Assembly (NCBI GenBank): GCA_023391815.1
Contig: JAEWAF010000023.1
Location: 1-64,000, forward strand
Source: Pseudomonadota bacterium
GTDB lineage: Bacteria > Pseudomonadota > Gammaproteobacteria > Steroidobacterales > Steroidobacteraceae
Direction: 5' to 3'
Length of the DNA stretch: 64,000 nucleotides
Shown in pieces: positions 42,284 to 52,455 of this stretch. Positions within the stretch are counted from its first letter, which is position 1; each line of letters starts with the position of its first letter. The notes under the pieces are model-generated. The model had not been told where the DNA came from, ran no database searches, and saw nothing but the letters and a program-made list of their open reading frames with translations. The position numbers and the translations under genes were made by a program.

Positions 42284-42667
42284 CTACTTCCCGTTCAGAC
42301 TGAACCGCCCCGGCCCGAGCAGCGCCAGCGCGATGGCGGTGAATAGAAACATTCCCTGGAGCTCGAGGGCCCAGCCACCGGTTTCGCTCAATCCGAGCAA
42401 TTGATTTCGGTGCACCAGGCCAAATGCGAACAGCATATTGATCGCGATCAGCGCCGCGCCGATTCGGCTGTACCAGCCGAGCAGAACCAGAATCGGCGCA
42501 GCCACTTCACCGACATAGACGCCATAGGTGACGAAGGCAGGCAGACCGGCGCCGGTAACCACACCTGACAGGCCGCCGACGCCGCCTTTGAGTTTCGCTA
42601 TGCCGTGCAACAGGACCAGGATGCCCAGCGCCAACCGAAGAATCAGCTTGCCCGTGCTCTCGTTCAT
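42284..42667 (-). CDS. DoxX-family membrane protein
   Basis: A 127-residue integral membrane protein with four hydrophobic helices. LILRLALGILVLLHGIAKLKGG, VYVGEVAAPILVLLGWYSRIGAALIAINMLFAF and a short C-terminal helix are DoxX-typical. Members act as quinone-related or oxidative-stress membrane proteins; the exact reaction is unknown. It is the first gene of a leftward pair, with the OsmC gene starting 4 bp after its stop. Confidence 0.88.
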   Translation of the reverse strand: MNESTGKLILRLALGILVLLHGIAKLKGGVGGLSGVVTGAGLPAFVTYGVYVGEVAAPILVLLGWYSRIGAALIAINMLFAFGLVHRNQLLGLSETGGWALELQGMFLFTAIALALLGPGRFSLNGK

Positions 42668-42714
42668 GTGCGCGCTCCCGTTGAGACGAGCGCCATTGTA
42701 GACCCAGCCGGGGG

Positions 42715-43602
42715 CTATGACTTGGACGCTTGTGACGCCAGTTTATCTTGCGTCCTGATCTCGAAGTCACTGGCATCGTGACGCTCGTGCAACTGGCTCG
42801 CGGGATCGCCGGTGGTACGATTCACCATCCGGCCACGGACGAGGGCCGGGCGTGCGAGGAGCGTGTCCGCCCAGCGCAGCACGTTCTTGTATTCGTGCAC
42901 GGAAAGGAACTCGCCGGCATCGTACAGCCAGCCTTTGACCATGCCGCCATACCACGGGAACACGGCGATGTCGGCGATGGTGTATTCGTCGCCCGCGAGA
43001 TACTCGCTGTGCGCGAGCCGCCGATCGAGCACATCGAGCTGACGTTTGGTTTCCATGGCGTAACGGTCGATCGCGTACTCGATCTTCTCGGGCGCATATG
43101 CATAGAAGTGCCCGAATCCGCCGCCGACGAACGGCGCGCTGCCCATTTGCCAGAACAGCCAGGAAAGACACTCGGCGCGCGCACCGGGTCGAGCAGGAAG
43201 GAACGCGCCGAATTTCTCCGCGAGGTACAGCAGAATGGCGCCGGACTCGAACACACGAATCGGTTGCGGGCCCGAGCGATCCATCAGCGCAGGAATCTTC
43301 GAGTTCGGATTCACTTCGACGAAGCCGCTGCCGAACTGCTCGCCCTGCTTGATCCGAATCAGCCAGGCATCGTACTCGGCGCCCTGGTGACCGAGCGCGA
43401 GCAACTCTTCCAGCATGATTGTGACTTTCTGCCCGTTCGGTGTGCCGAGCGAATACAGCTGCAGCGGATGTTTGCCGACAGGCAGCGCCTTGTCATGCGT
43501 GGGGCCCGCGACCGGGCGATTGACGTTCGAGAACTCGCCCCCGTTGGGCTTGATCCAGCTCCAGACTTTCGGGGGCGTGTAAGCGGTCGCGTTGTCGGTC
43601 AT
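42715..43602 (-). CDS. yghU: Glutathione-dependent disulfide-bond oxidoreductase YghU-like
   Basis: A 295-residue GST-family protein. KVWSWIKPNGGEFSNVNRPVAGPTHDKALPVGKHPLQLYSLGTPNGQKVTIMLEE type opening and KIPALMDRSG, FGHFYAYAPEKIEYAIDRYAMETKRQLDVLD are those of YghU/nu-class GST. It reduces disulfides or organic hydroperoxides with two bound glutathiones. The start was set at the Met of MTDNATAYTPP, which matches the family length; the frame extends 30 codons upstream. Confidence 0.91.
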   Translation of the reverse strand: MTDNATAYTPPKVWSWIKPNGGEFSNVNRPVAGPTHDKALPVGKHPLQLYSLGTPNGQKVTIMLEELLALGHQGAEYDAWLIRIKQGEQFGSGFVEVNPNSKIPALMDRSGPQPIRVFESGAILLYLAEKFGAFLPARPGARAECLSWLFWQMGSAPFVGGGFGHFYAYAPEKIEYAIDRYAMETKRQLDVLDRRLAHSEYLAGDEYTIADIAVFPWYGGMVKGWLYDAGEFLSVHEYKNVLRWADTLLARPALVRGRMVNRTTGDPASQLHERHDASDFEIRTQDKLASQASKS

Positions 43603-43753
43603 AGGGCACCTGGTCGGCTGGCGGAATCCTCGTGGCTGAAGAATGAAAGAGCCGGCCTCGCGTTCCAAGCGAGGCAACTCAGTCGTGCTCATCAGGCAAG
43701 GATCGCTCCGCCGTTAACCGGCGCAACTGCCCTTCCGGGGCCCGCGCTACCAA

Positions 43754-44239
43754 CTAAGGCAACAGCGTCCCCTGATCCGCCACCGCGAGCCACTTGCCGC
43801 GATTGTAGGTGTAGCTCACGCCGGTGAGCGCGCGCTGGTGAAACCCGTTCGAGGGAATGTCATAGGTTGTTTCGTAAAGAATGAACGCGGTCTTGCAGCC
43901 ATCGACGACGCGATAGCGCTCGGTCCAGGCCCACACGGCTTCACGATTCTCGAAGTGGGAACGTAACGCTTCCATGACCGCGTCGACCCCGTAACGGGCC
44001 GCGCCGCTGGCGAAGACGGTGGTGGTTTCCGGATGGTGACCTGCTCTGAACGTCGCCGCGTCGTAGTCGCGAAAGGATTCCATATCGACTCGCTGCGCAC
44101 GCTCGAACTGGCGCGCGCAACCGGCGGCAACGGCAGCGGTGTCGAGCTGCTCGGACGACGGCGACGCATTGGTCGCTGCCCATACGCCGATGCCGGTGAG
44201 GATCAGGCCCAGGCCCAGGTAAGCGGGATTCGGTCGCAT
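43754..44239 (-). CDS. Membrane-anchored or exported SnoaL-like nuclear transport factor 2-fold protein
   Basis: A 161-residue protein. The N-terminus (AYLGLGLILTGIGVWAATNA) is a signal or anchor helix; the rest has an NTF2/SnoaL-like pattern (SFRDYDAATFRAGHHPETTTVFASGA, VMEALRSHFENRE, VSYTYNRGKWLAVAD). The function is unknown. The start is set by GGAG six bases before an ATG (the frame also offers one four codons earlier). It lies downstream of the TonB receptor gene, 100 bp after its stop, on the same strand. Confidence 0.7.
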   Translation of the reverse strand: MRPNPAYLGLGLILTGIGVWAATNASPSSEQLDTAAVAAGCARQFERAQRVDMESFRDYDAATFRAGHHPETTTVFASGAARYGVDAVMEALRSHFENREAVWAWTERYRVVDGCKTAFILYETTYDIPSNGFHQRALTGVSYTYNRGKWLAVADQGTLLP

Positions 44240-44339
44240 GCTCTGCTCCATAAGATGAGTGCCCGAGACGTTGTACGTCATCGGGCACTCGGGGCTCGCA
44301 CACGAAGCGATGCTCGGCGATACAAATCGCTGAAGCTTT

Positions 44340-46823
44340 CTACCAGAGGTATTTGGCCTGGAAATTGATCTCCCGGCCTTCCAGCGGACGGGCCAGCACC
44401 ACGCCGCCCGTGCCGGCGGCGACACCGAAGATACGTGAGTTGCTTTCAGTGAGACCGAGCTCGTTGGTCACGTTCGTGCCACGCACGGCGAACTGCCAGC
44501 TCTCGCCGATGAGCGCCTGAATGCCGAAGTCCCAGGTGTAGTACGAGCCCAGCTCCTGCAGCCCGGACTGATCCTGAGTGCGATCGCCGATGTGCGTGTA
44601 AGTCACGAAGGCGTCGACGTCACCCCAGTCGAAGGGGAACCGATAGCTCGGTGTGAGCATGTATCGAAGCTTCGGCTGGCGTTGCAGCTGTTGGCCGTCG
44701 ATGCGCGCGCAGCCATTGCCGGTCACGATGTTGGTGTACGGCACGCAGGCATCGTAGTCGGTGTACTTGCCGTCCAGATAATTCGCGACCACCTGGAAGC
44801 GGAAGTTGTCCCACATCGTTAGCGCGCCGATGAAGTTCACGCCCTTCGACTCGGAGCCGTAGTACAGCTTCTCGCCGGTCTGCACGCCCTGCGCGTCGGT
44901 TTGCTGGTACTGCAACCCGGTGAAGTCGCGGAAGTAGGCACTGATGTCCGCGTACAGCAGCTCGTTCTGAAACTTGAAGCCGGCTTCATAGTTTCGAACC
45001 ACTTGAATCGGCGGCAGGTTGTCGCTGGTGCTGCCACGGATGCCGTTGTCGAAATCCGCGAAGTGACCGCCGCGATTGACGCGCCCATAGACGGACATCG
45101 AGTCGGTGAAGCTGTAGTTCGCGCCCAAGGTCCACGAGGTGAAGTCCTTGTCGTAGTCCGTGATCGCCAGCGTGCCGTTACAGACAGGCACTGAGTTGTT
45201 ATAGAGCGTCAACGGATTGCCATCCAGATTCACGTTGGTCAGGTTGCATACGCGGTTGGTGGCATCTTGGTTCTCGAAACGAACCGACGCATCCAGCAGC
45301 CACTTGTCGATGCGCCACGAATCGGACAGATAGAACGCCTTGTTGAACGCGTGGCCGCGCTGGCTGATGTTGAACGCGCCGTAATCCAGGAATCCTTGCG
45401 GGTCGGTGAGCTGGAAGGTCTGGCCGCCGTCGACGTAGCTGACGGTGATCGGCCTGGCGTTCGGCGTGTTGGTCATCAACATCTGATTGCCCAGCGCCCA
45501 CTCGTCGTCCATCGTGTAATAGGCCAGGTACAGGCCGAGGGTCAGCGTGTTGCCCTCGAAGACTTCCTTGCTGAGCCGAAAGTCGTTGTTGAAGTTCGCC
45601 AGTTCCTTGTGAATGAACCACCAGCCCTGGTGAATGACATCCTGATTGCCTGCGACTGCGCCGCCACCCACGTAGGTCGCGGTCGCCGAGCCCACCGGGA
45701 GATCGAAGCCGCCGAGATCCGTTGAAATGTTGTACAGCATGTCCGTCAGCAACGCGGGATTGCTACCGGAGAACAGCGCGTTCGTGTCGACGTCGCCTTG
45801 ATTGGCGAGGAGCTTGTTACTGATCGACCAACCATTGTCGAACTCGTGATCGTAGTTGGCGCCGACGAACCACATATCGGCGCCGCGGCCGTTGGCGAGA
45901 TCGGCGTTGGTGCCGCCGTTCGGATAGCCCGGCAGATGCACGTGCTGAATCGCTTTGCTGTAGTAAGTCCCCGTGAGCGGATCGAATCCCGGATAGGCGC
46001 TGAACTGATCCGTCCCCCGCTGAATCACCGGGATCGGCGTGATGAACTGATTCTTGTCGTTCAGATAACGTGCATACAACACCAGATCGCCGCGATCGGA
46101 CTCGCGCTTCAAGGTCGCGGTCAACTGACCGCCCTCGTCCGCCGCGAACTGCGGATCGCGCACACCATCGGACGTTCGCCAGAACCCGCCGACGCTGCCA
46201 TACCAACCGTCGGCGACCTTGAAGCCATAGAAACCATCCAGCCGCCAGAGATTCTCATCTCCATACGTGAGCCCGACGCTGCCGGAGGGCTCGTCGGTGC
46301 CGGTCTTCAACAAAAAGTTCGAGGTCGCGCCGATCTGGCCGCCGGCGAACACCACCGATGGACCACCTTGCAGAATCTCGGCCGCGCGGACGGTGTCGTC
46401 GAGACGAATGATGCTGGTGGTTTCGAAGAACGACAGCGTGGGCATGCCGTAGACCGGCGAGCCCATCAGCAACGATGTGAAATACGGCGCGTCGCCGCCG
46501 CCCGGAAAGCCCGCGATCTCGATGTTCGCGCCGGTCTGGCCACCGGTCGATTCCGGCCACAGGCCCGGTGAGATCTTCAACAGGTCCGCCGTGCTCTTGG
46601 GATTCGCCTGCCGGATCTGCTCCTCGTTGGCGGTGACGATGTTGTAACTGGCCTCGAGCTTCTTGACCCCGCCCAGCGCACTACCGGTAACAACTACAGT
46701 CTCGAGGCCCGTCGCCGGCGCCTCCGGTTGGTCCGGTGCTTGTTGTGCTTGAACGAGGACCGGTGTGAAAGCGGTGACCACGGTCACCCAACCGGCACGT
46801 CGACGGTGCAATTTGTTCTGCAT
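44340..46823 (-). CDS. TonB-dependent outer-membrane receptor
   Basis: An 827-residue receptor with a signal peptide (GWVTVVTAFTPVLVQAQ). The plug domain starts near ETVVVTGSALGG with the expected TonB box region, and the barrel shows many alternating strands ending in NFQAKYLW (terminal Trp where Phe is usual). There is no STN domain, so it does not look like a transducer. The ligand is unknown. GGGGGACTC before the ATG supports the start. A histidine kinase gene is upstream and the SnoaL-like gene is downstream. Confidence 0.9.
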   Translation of the reverse strand: MQNKLHRRRAGWVTVVTAFTPVLVQAQQAPDQPEAPATGLETVVVTGSALGGVKKLEASYNIVTANEEQIRQANPKSTADLLKISPGLWPESTGGQTGANIEIAGFPGGGDAPYFTSLLMGSPVYGMPTLSFFETTSIIRLDDTVRAAEILQGGPSVVFAGGQIGATSNFLLKTGTDEPSGSVGLTYGDENLWRLDGFYGFKVADGWYGSVGGFWRTSDGVRDPQFAADEGGQLTATLKRESDRGDLVLYARYLNDKNQFITPIPVIQRGTDQFSAYPGFDPLTGTYYSKAIQHVHLPGYPNGGTNADLANGRGADMWFVGANYDHEFDNGWSISNKLLANQGDVDTNALFSGSNPALLTDMLYNISTDLGGFDLPVGSATATYVGGGAVAGNQDVIHQGWWFIHKELANFNNDFRLSKEVFEGNTLTLGLYLAYYTMDDEWALGNQMLMTNTPNARPITVSYVDGGQTFQLTDPQGFLDYGAFNISQRGHAFNKAFYLSDSWRIDKWLLDASVRFENQDATNRVCNLTNVNLDGNPLTLYNNSVPVCNGTLAITDYDKDFTSWTLGANYSFTDSMSVYGRVNRGGHFADFDNGIRGSTSDNLPPIQVVRNYEAGFKFQNELLYADISAYFRDFTGLQYQQTDAQGVQTGEKLYYGSESKGVNFIGALTMWDNFRFQVVANYLDGKYTDYDACVPYTNIVTGNGCARIDGQQLQRQPKLRYMLTPSYRFPFDWGDVDAFVTYTHIGDRTQDQSGLQELGSYYTWDFGIQALIGESWQFAVRGTNVTNELGLTESNSRIFGVAAGTGGVVLARPLEGREINFQAKYLW

Positions 46824-46966
46824 GAGTCCCCCTGGATTGGCGCGTATGTAGCGGCCGCGATACATGTAACCAACCGATGACAACGTTGTTTTGTCTATCA
46901 CCAACAAAACTTATTGGAAATAGGTTGTCTACGCAGACGCTAGCAGGCGCGGGCTAGCGGCAAGCA

Positions 46967-49276
46967 CTACGCGCCAGAGGCGGTCGCGGTTTCGGTGGTG
47001 TCGGCTATTTTCAGGCTGAGCGAGAACGTGGCGCCTTCGCCCGGCACCGACTCCGCCCACACTTCGCCTTCCATGCGCTGAACGGCTTTGCGCACCAGTG
47101 CCAGACCGATGCCCGTGCCTTCGTAACCGGAGGCATGCAAACGATTGAAGATCTCGAAGATCTTGTCGCGGTATGCAACGTCGAAGCCGATGCCGTTATC
47201 GCGAACTTTGAGCAGATAGCGGCCGTACTCGATGCGGGATTCGATATCGATGCGTGGCTGGGGCCGCTGGCGGGAAAACTTCAATGCGTTCTCGATCAGA
47301 TTGGTCAGCGCGATCCGCAACCCTTCGCTATCGGCCAGCACCGGCGTGGCGTCCAGGTCGAGGTGCACCTCGGCCCCCGCATCCTGTATACGATCGCTCA
47401 TGGCGTTGACCAGCGCTCGCACGAAGGCCCGGCAGTCGATCGGGCGCAACCGCTGCTCGCGATGTTCCAGTCGCGAGTAGTCGAGCAGATCGTCGATCAA
47501 TCCGGACAGCCGCACCGAGCCGTGTCGAGCGCGCTCCAGATAGCCGCGTTCCGCCTCGGTCAATTTGCTCGACGCGCTTTGTTCGAGCAAAGCGCAGAAG
47601 CCGTTGATCGCCCGCAGCGGCGCCTTCAGATCGTGTGCGACGGCATGCGCGAAGTTGCGCGACTCGCGATACGCATCGGACAGCTCACGTGTGCGCTGGG
47701 TAACGCGGCATTCGTGAGCGTCGGCGAGCTCGCGATAGCGCTGCTCGCTCTCGCGGAGCGACTGCTCCAGCTCCTTGAATGGAGTGATATCGACCAGCGA
47801 TCCCGCCACTCGCACCGGCCGCCCCCGGGCATCGAGCAAAGACGAGCCTTGCGCCAGCATCCAGCGATAGGAACCGTCACGATGCCGCAAGCGGTGCTCG
47901 ACGGTCAGCTCGGCTTCCGGATGGTGCAGAAAGCGCTCCAACATGCCCATCACCTTGGCGTAATCGGCCGGATGCAGCCGTTTGCTCCACTCCGTGAAAT
48001 CGTCAGTAAGCTCATGCTCGGCGTAGCCGAGCTGGCGCTTCCATTCGCGAGAGAGACGAACCGCGTTGGTCGCCGGCTCCCATTCCCACAGCCCGACGTG
48101 ACCGGCACGCGCGGTCAGATCGATCATCCGTTCCAGGTCACGCCGTTGAGCATCGACGTCTCGGAGCCGTTCGCGAGCGCGCATCAGAGCGTTCGCGGAG
48201 CTGTCGAGTGCAAAACGAAGCTGCTGTCCTCGCCAATACAACCAGGCTTCGCGCGAAGCGAGGATCGCCGCGAACACGACCAGAACCGCCGTTCGCAAAT
48301 GAACCAGGCGCGCGGTCGATTCCCCCGCGAGCCAGATGGTGGAAACGCCCACCCAGAGCAATAACAGCGAAGGCACCAACGCCTCGACCAATCCCTGACT
48401 CTGCCGAACCGTCAGCGACTCGACGCCACCGCGCACCTTGGCGCTGACCTGCTCTTCGGCGGCCCACTGATGAAGCGCGAAAGCGAGCAGCCAGCCGCCA
48501 TTGAAAAGACTCGCCGTCTGGTAGCTGTCACCGATGAGCGCGCGCGTGTAGAGCAATCCGGTGATCATGTGCGCGCCGAGCGACAGCGTGAGCAGGCTGT
48601 AAGCCTGGAGTCGGTGGCCCCATCGATATGACCACAAGAAATAGACGGCGACGAGAAACGCGACGGTGATGGTGCCATTCTCGACCACGACGACCAGAGC
48701 ATCCGCCAGTTCGCCCGGCATCTTCTCGAAAGGCCGCGCCAGCGTGGTGATCAACACGGAGGTGAGACTGCACAGGATCAAGCCGAAATTGGCCACCCGC
48801 AGCCAGATCAGCCGGCGTTCCTGCTGAGTCGCGCGCAACACGAACAGGCCGAGCAACATCAAGGGACCGAACAACAGATAGCCGATATCCGCGTAACTCG
48901 GAAACGGCGACTCGATGCCGAAATACACCTCCAGCACGTCCCAGGCGATTTGCCCGGCCGCCCACGCGCTACAAGCGAGCGCAAACAGCAGCCAGGCGAT
49001 CCGGTCCCACCCTCGCGACGAGAGGACCGCGCGAAAACTGCTGATGGCCGCGAGCGAGGCCGCGACCGTCCACGCAACGTCGTTGATGATCGAGGCTGTC
49101 CGGCCGCCGACTACGCCGCTCGCAATGAAGGCCGTGTGCAACAGCAGGGCAATAGCCCATGCTTTCACGAGCGGCCTGACCCCCTTTGCGCTGCTGTCGT
49201 GTTCCTTCGGGCCCGACGCGGTGGCCGCGCCTGTGAACTTGCCCTCACCCGCTACCATCGGTGCCAGGCTCTGCAT
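46967..49276 (-). CDS. PAS-domain sensor histidine kinase with polytopic N-terminus, orphan
   Basis: A 769-residue membrane kinase. Residues ~35-350 contain eight to nine hydrophobic helices (MASE-like sensor). A PAS_3 domain covers ~385-500 (GHVGLWEWEPATNAVRLSREWKRQLGY, ending in VAGSLVDIT). A coiled coil follows, then the phospho-acceptor His in AVAHDLKAPLRAI (~545) and the ATPase N, G1 and G2 boxes (LIENALKFS, RDNGIGF, GTGIGLALV). No response regulator is adjacent, so its partner is elsewhere. Confidence 0.91.
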   Translation of the reverse strand: MQSLAPMVAGEGKFTGAATASGPKEHDSSAKGVRPLVKAWAIALLLHTAFIASGVVGGRTASIINDVAWTVAASLAAISSFRAVLSSRGWDRIAWLLFALACSAWAAGQIAWDVLEVYFGIESPFPSYADIGYLLFGPLMLLGLFVLRATQQERRLIWLRVANFGLILCSLTSVLITTLARPFEKMPGELADALVVVVENGTITVAFLVAVYFLWSYRWGHRLQAYSLLTLSLGAHMITGLLYTRALIGDSYQTASLFNGGWLLAFALHQWAAEEQVSAKVRGGVESLTVRQSQGLVEALVPSLLLLWVGVSTIWLAGESTARLVHLRTAVLVVFAAILASREAWLYWRGQQLRFALDSSANALMRARERLRDVDAQRRDLERMIDLTARAGHVGLWEWEPATNAVRLSREWKRQLGYAEHELTDDFTEWSKRLHPADYAKVMGMLERFLHHPEAELTVEHRLRHRDGSYRWMLAQGSSLLDARGRPVRVAGSLVDITPFKELEQSLRESEQRYRELADAHECRVTQRTRELSDAYRESRNFAHAVAHDLKAPLRAINGFCALLEQSASSKLTEAERGYLERARHGSVRLSGLIDDLLDYSRLEHREQRLRPIDCRAFVRALVNAMSDRIQDAGAEVHLDLDATPVLADSEGLRIALTNLIENALKFSRQRPQPRIDIESRIEYGRYLLKVRDNGIGFDVAYRDKIFEIFNRLHASGYEGTGIGLALVRKAVQRMEGEVWAESVPGEGATFSLSLKIADTTETATASGA

Positions 49277-49392
49277 TGACGACTGGTTTCAACAGTAATC
49301 GCCGCACCTGCCGTCGGTTCCCTGGCACTGCAATGATGCGATTGTGCTAAGCAGCAGGCAGCGAGGCGCGCGCCCCGCCGCCCGAGCGTCGC

Positions 49393-50187
49393 TTATTGTT
49401 GTTCAGACTTCTGCACCGGCGGCAGCTTGGCGCTGATTTCGGACACCTTGTCCTGACCGGCGATGGCGCAGACCGGATGCGAGAAATCATTCGCCAGACT
49501 CGGCACCGGCACCATGCCCATGTAGTTGATGTTGTCATCCCCCGCCGCACTCACGCCGCCCGGCACGAAATCCAGATTCAGCGTGTGCCGGGTTCGCCAC
49601 GCGATGTTGTGATCGGCGCACGAAGTGTCGCCGCTCACGCCGATGGCGCCGAGCAGTTGCTGATTCTTGTCGTAGAGCGCGAGACCGCCGCCAAACACAT
49701 TCACGCCACCGATACGGAATCCGACCATGGGATCGTTCGACTGGCCATAGTTGGCTGGATTGCCGCGATAGGCGACCGCTGTGTCGACGGGATTGCTGAA
49801 CTGGAGTCCGAACAGCGTTCCGCCGGGCTGCACGGCCGCATACAAGTCCGCGGTGGAGAGCGCCAATGTCGGCAGGCTGAAAGCGTTCGCGGTATTTGCC
49901 TTCTGTGCGGATATGACTCTGCTGCCCGGCCACTGCGCGCCGCGATTGTCACCGGTGAAGGCAACCGCACACACGACGCCGTCGCGGTCGACGACCGCGC
50001 CCCACATATCCAGATTGAAGCCGCCATTGTTTTGTTGCCGCGCCGCCGTCAACGCCGATTTCAACTGTGAATACGATGGTAACGAACCGCACTTGCCGTT
50101 TACGGTGGTCTGCGCGTGGGCAGTCGTCGCGATCGAAATCGTCACAAGTGCGGCCGCGCACCACGATGGTCGAAGATTCGTGTTCAT
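49393..50187 (-). CDS. GlcG/HbpS-like heme-binding family protein, exported
   Basis: A 264-residue protein with a signal peptide ending in TAHAQ. MWGAVVDRDGVVCAVAFTGD, SRVISAQKANTANAFS and GVNVFGGGLALYDKNQQLLGAIGVSGDTSCADHNIAW are the GlcG/HbpS (DUF336) hallmarks. Related proteins bind heme or flavin precursors or act as stress sensors. It carries two Cys in the C-terminal half (SCADHN, HPVCAI) that could form a disulfide after export. GGAG before the ATG supports the start. It is a single-gene unit. Confidence 0.87.
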   Translation of the reverse strand: MNTNLRPSWCAAALVTISIATTAHAQTTVNGKCGSLPSYSQLKSALTAARQQNNGGFNLDMWGAVVDRDGVVCAVAFTGDNRGAQWPGSRVISAQKANTANAFSLPTLALSTADLYAAVQPGGTLFGLQFSNPVDTAVAYRGNPANYGQSNDPMVGFRIGGVNVFGGGLALYDKNQQLLGAIGVSGDTSCADHNIAWRTRHTLNLDFVPGGVSAAGDDNINYMGMVPVPSLANDFSHPVCAIAGQDKVSEISAKLPPVQKSEQQ

Positions 50188-50441
50188 GAGTTTGCTCCTC
50201 GTGTTCGCTGCGAGTGATGGGACAACGGATCACGCAGACGGGACGTGAGCGGCGGGACTGCTACGCTCCGGGTATTCCTGCAGCAAATTCCAATGGTGCG
50301 CCCTGCACATGAATTCGACGGAGCCGGATACATCACGCGTGGCAATGACCACCGGCTGCTTATACGCTCGTGACGTTCAACTCACATTCCGCATTTGGGG
50401 CGCCGCGAGCGCGCCGCGGCACTCAACTTCAGATGTCGCAA

Positions 50442-51659
50442 TCACCACCGCGATTGCGGTTGCGGTTGAAAGGTTGTCGCGGAGGGCTTGGAGGCGAAGG
50501 ACGTCACGCTCAGGTCGTAGAATGTTTCCAACAGCGCCGTGCATTTTTTCAGATCGAAACGTTCGCAGGCTCGCGCGCGAGCCGCCGACGACGTGACAGC
50601 GGCCAATCGATCGTCGGCGAGCAATGGGATCAACGCCGCCGAAAGTGCATCTACGTCTGCTTCAGGAAATCCGTAGCCGGTGACACCGTGCTCGATGGCT
50701 TCGCCCTCACCGCCGCGCGCCGAGGTGACGACGGGAACGCCGGCCGCTTGTGCTTCGATGATCGCGATACTGAGCCCTTCGGCATCGCCACTCTTCGCCG
50801 TGATACTCGGCAGACAAAACACACGCGCCTGCTCCATCTCTGCTTTGACCCTCGCATGAGGAACAGCAGCAAGAAACTGCACGGACACTTGCAACGACCC
50901 AGCGAGCGCTCGACAGCTTTCGAGCAAAGGACCGTCGCCGATCATGACCAACTCCGCGTCGCTCACCCGGCGGCTCACTTCAGCGAAGGCCTTGATCAGG
51001 ATGTGCGGCCCTTTTTTCTCGACCATTCGACCGACGAACAGAATGCGCGGTCGACGCTGCTCGACGGGCGCGCCGGCGGGCGAGAACTGATCGGTGTCGA
51101 CGCCAATGTAACGAACTACGATGCGATCCGCCGGCAAGCCGAACTCGATCGCGCGTGCCTTGATCGCTTCGCTTACGGCGATGAACTGCACTCGTTCATC
51201 GCGACTGATCGCCAGCAATCGCTGCGGATATTTGCGACTGGCCCGCCAGCTCCGCCGCCAGACATCGGGATGGATATTGATGTCATAGCCGTGCAGCGTC
51301 GTGAGGATCGGTATCTGCAAGCAATCGAGCATCGGCCACAGCGAGACCAGGTCCGTACCGAAATGCACGTGAGCGATGGCTGGATTCAAGCGTCGCAGTT
51401 GATCATGCACGCCGGGCGGGGGCAAACCGAACTCTCGCAAGGCTGCTCTCAAAACATGTGGAATCGGACGGTTCTTCCGCGTGGTGAGCAGTTGGCAATC
51501 GAGCTGCGCCAGATCCAGCCCATCGACGTAGCGCAGCCCCATCAATCGAGCGCGCCAACGTTGCAACGCCAGTACCTGATGACGAATGAATGTTTCGGAA
51601 AGCGGCAGCAGACTGGTGCGGAAGACTAGCGCCAGGGGACGATCGTCGGCGTCGGCCAC
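50442..51659 (-). CDS. Glycosyltransferase family 4 protein
   Basis: A 405-residue GT-B fold glycosyltransferase. The N-terminal half includes HVHFGTDLVSLWPML and LTTLHGYDI, and the C-terminal half has PRILFVGRMVEKKGPHILIKAFA and the EX7E region GLSIAIIEAQAAGVPVV, with Glu-x7-Glu-like spacing. It probably adds sugar to a cell-surface glycan. The start codon is GTG, two bp after the stop of pcm, so the two are co-transcribed. Confidence 0.88.
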   Translation of the reverse strand: MADADDRPLALVFRTSLLPLSETFIRHQVLALQRWRARLMGLRYVDGLDLAQLDCQLLTTRKNRPIPHVLRAALREFGLPPPGVHDQLRRLNPAIAHVHFGTDLVSLWPMLDCLQIPILTTLHGYDINIHPDVWRRSWRASRKYPQRLLAISRDERVQFIAVSEAIKARAIEFGLPADRIVVRYIGVDTDQFSPAGAPVEQRRPRILFVGRMVEKKGPHILIKAFAEVSRRVSDAELVMIGDGPLLESCRALAGSLQVSVQFLAAVPHARVKAEMEQARVFCLPSITAKSGDAEGLSIAIIEAQAAGVPVVTSARGGEGEAIEHGVTGYGFPEADVDALSAALIPLLADDRLAAVTSSAARARACERFDLKKCTALLETFYDLSVTSFASKPSATTFQPQPQSRW

Positions 51660-51661
51660 CG

Positions 51662-52387
51662 CTAATCATCCCGCCTTCGCAGCGGCACGAAGCGCACGGC
51701 GGCCACGAACGTCGATGTCACTTTCCCATCCGCCTTCTTTTCCAGCACCAAGAGTTGTTGTGTGGCGGCGGTCGGCCCGACGGGCACGACCATCCGGCCT
51801 CCGGGTTTGAGCTGCTCGACCAAGGGCTGCGGTATATGGTCGGGCGCTGCCGTGATGACGATGCTGTCGAACGGCGCGTGCTCCACCCAGCCGCTATAGC
51901 CGTCGCCCGCTCGAACGGTAACGTTGTCGTAGCCCAGCTTCTCCAATACTTCGCTGGCCGTCCGCGCCAGCGTCTGTTCTATCTCGATCGAATAAACATG
52001 CTCGACGATTTCCGCGAGCACCGCGGTTTGATAACCCGACCCGGTGCCCACTTCCAACACGCGATGATTCTTCTCGGGTCGCGTGAGCTCGGTCATCAGC
52101 GCCACGATGTAAGGCTGCGAAATCGTCTGGCTTTCGCCGATGGGCAGCGGCGTGTCGCGATAGGCGGCGCGCTTCTCGCTGTCCGGGACGAACTCGTGAC
52201 GAGGCACCTTGCGCATCGCTGCGAGCACTCGCTCGTCACGCACATCGCGATCCGCGATCTGCCGGCTGACCATCTCGGCCCGCTCCGAGGCATAGTCATC
52301 CATCCCCGCGCCGGCGGCACCAGTTTCGTGAGCACAGAATAGGGAGAACATGAGGGCGCGAGGGATCGGGCAACGGGACTTGGCCAT
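51662..52387 (-). CDS. pcm: Protein-L-isoaspartate O-methyltransferase, possibly exported
   Basis: A 241-residue Pcm. VPRHEFVPDSEKRAAYRDTPLPIGESQTISQPYIVALM and VLEVGTGSGYQTAVLAEI (SAM-binding) are diagnostic. It methylates isoaspartyl residues to start their repair. Unlike cytosolic Pcm it begins with a short hydrophobic stretch (RALMFSLFCAHETGAAGAG) that may be a weak signal peptide. The SD is unclear. The glycosyltransferase gene follows directly. Confidence 0.9.
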   Translation of the reverse strand: MAKSRCPIPRALMFSLFCAHETGAAGAGMDDYASERAEMVSRQIADRDVRDERVLAAMRKVPRHEFVPDSEKRAAYRDTPLPIGESQTISQPYIVALMTELTRPEKNHRVLEVGTGSGYQTAVLAEIVEHVYSIEIEQTLARTASEVLEKLGYDNVTVRAGDGYSGWVEHAPFDSIVITAAPDHIPQPLVEQLKPGGRMVVPVGPTAATQQLLVLEKKADGKVTSTFVAAVRFVPLRRRDD

Positions 52388-52455
52388 GGGCGTCTCCGAT
52401 CCCGATCATATCGACCTCGGCGGAAGGACGACAGCCGCCGATTTCGGACAGCGCG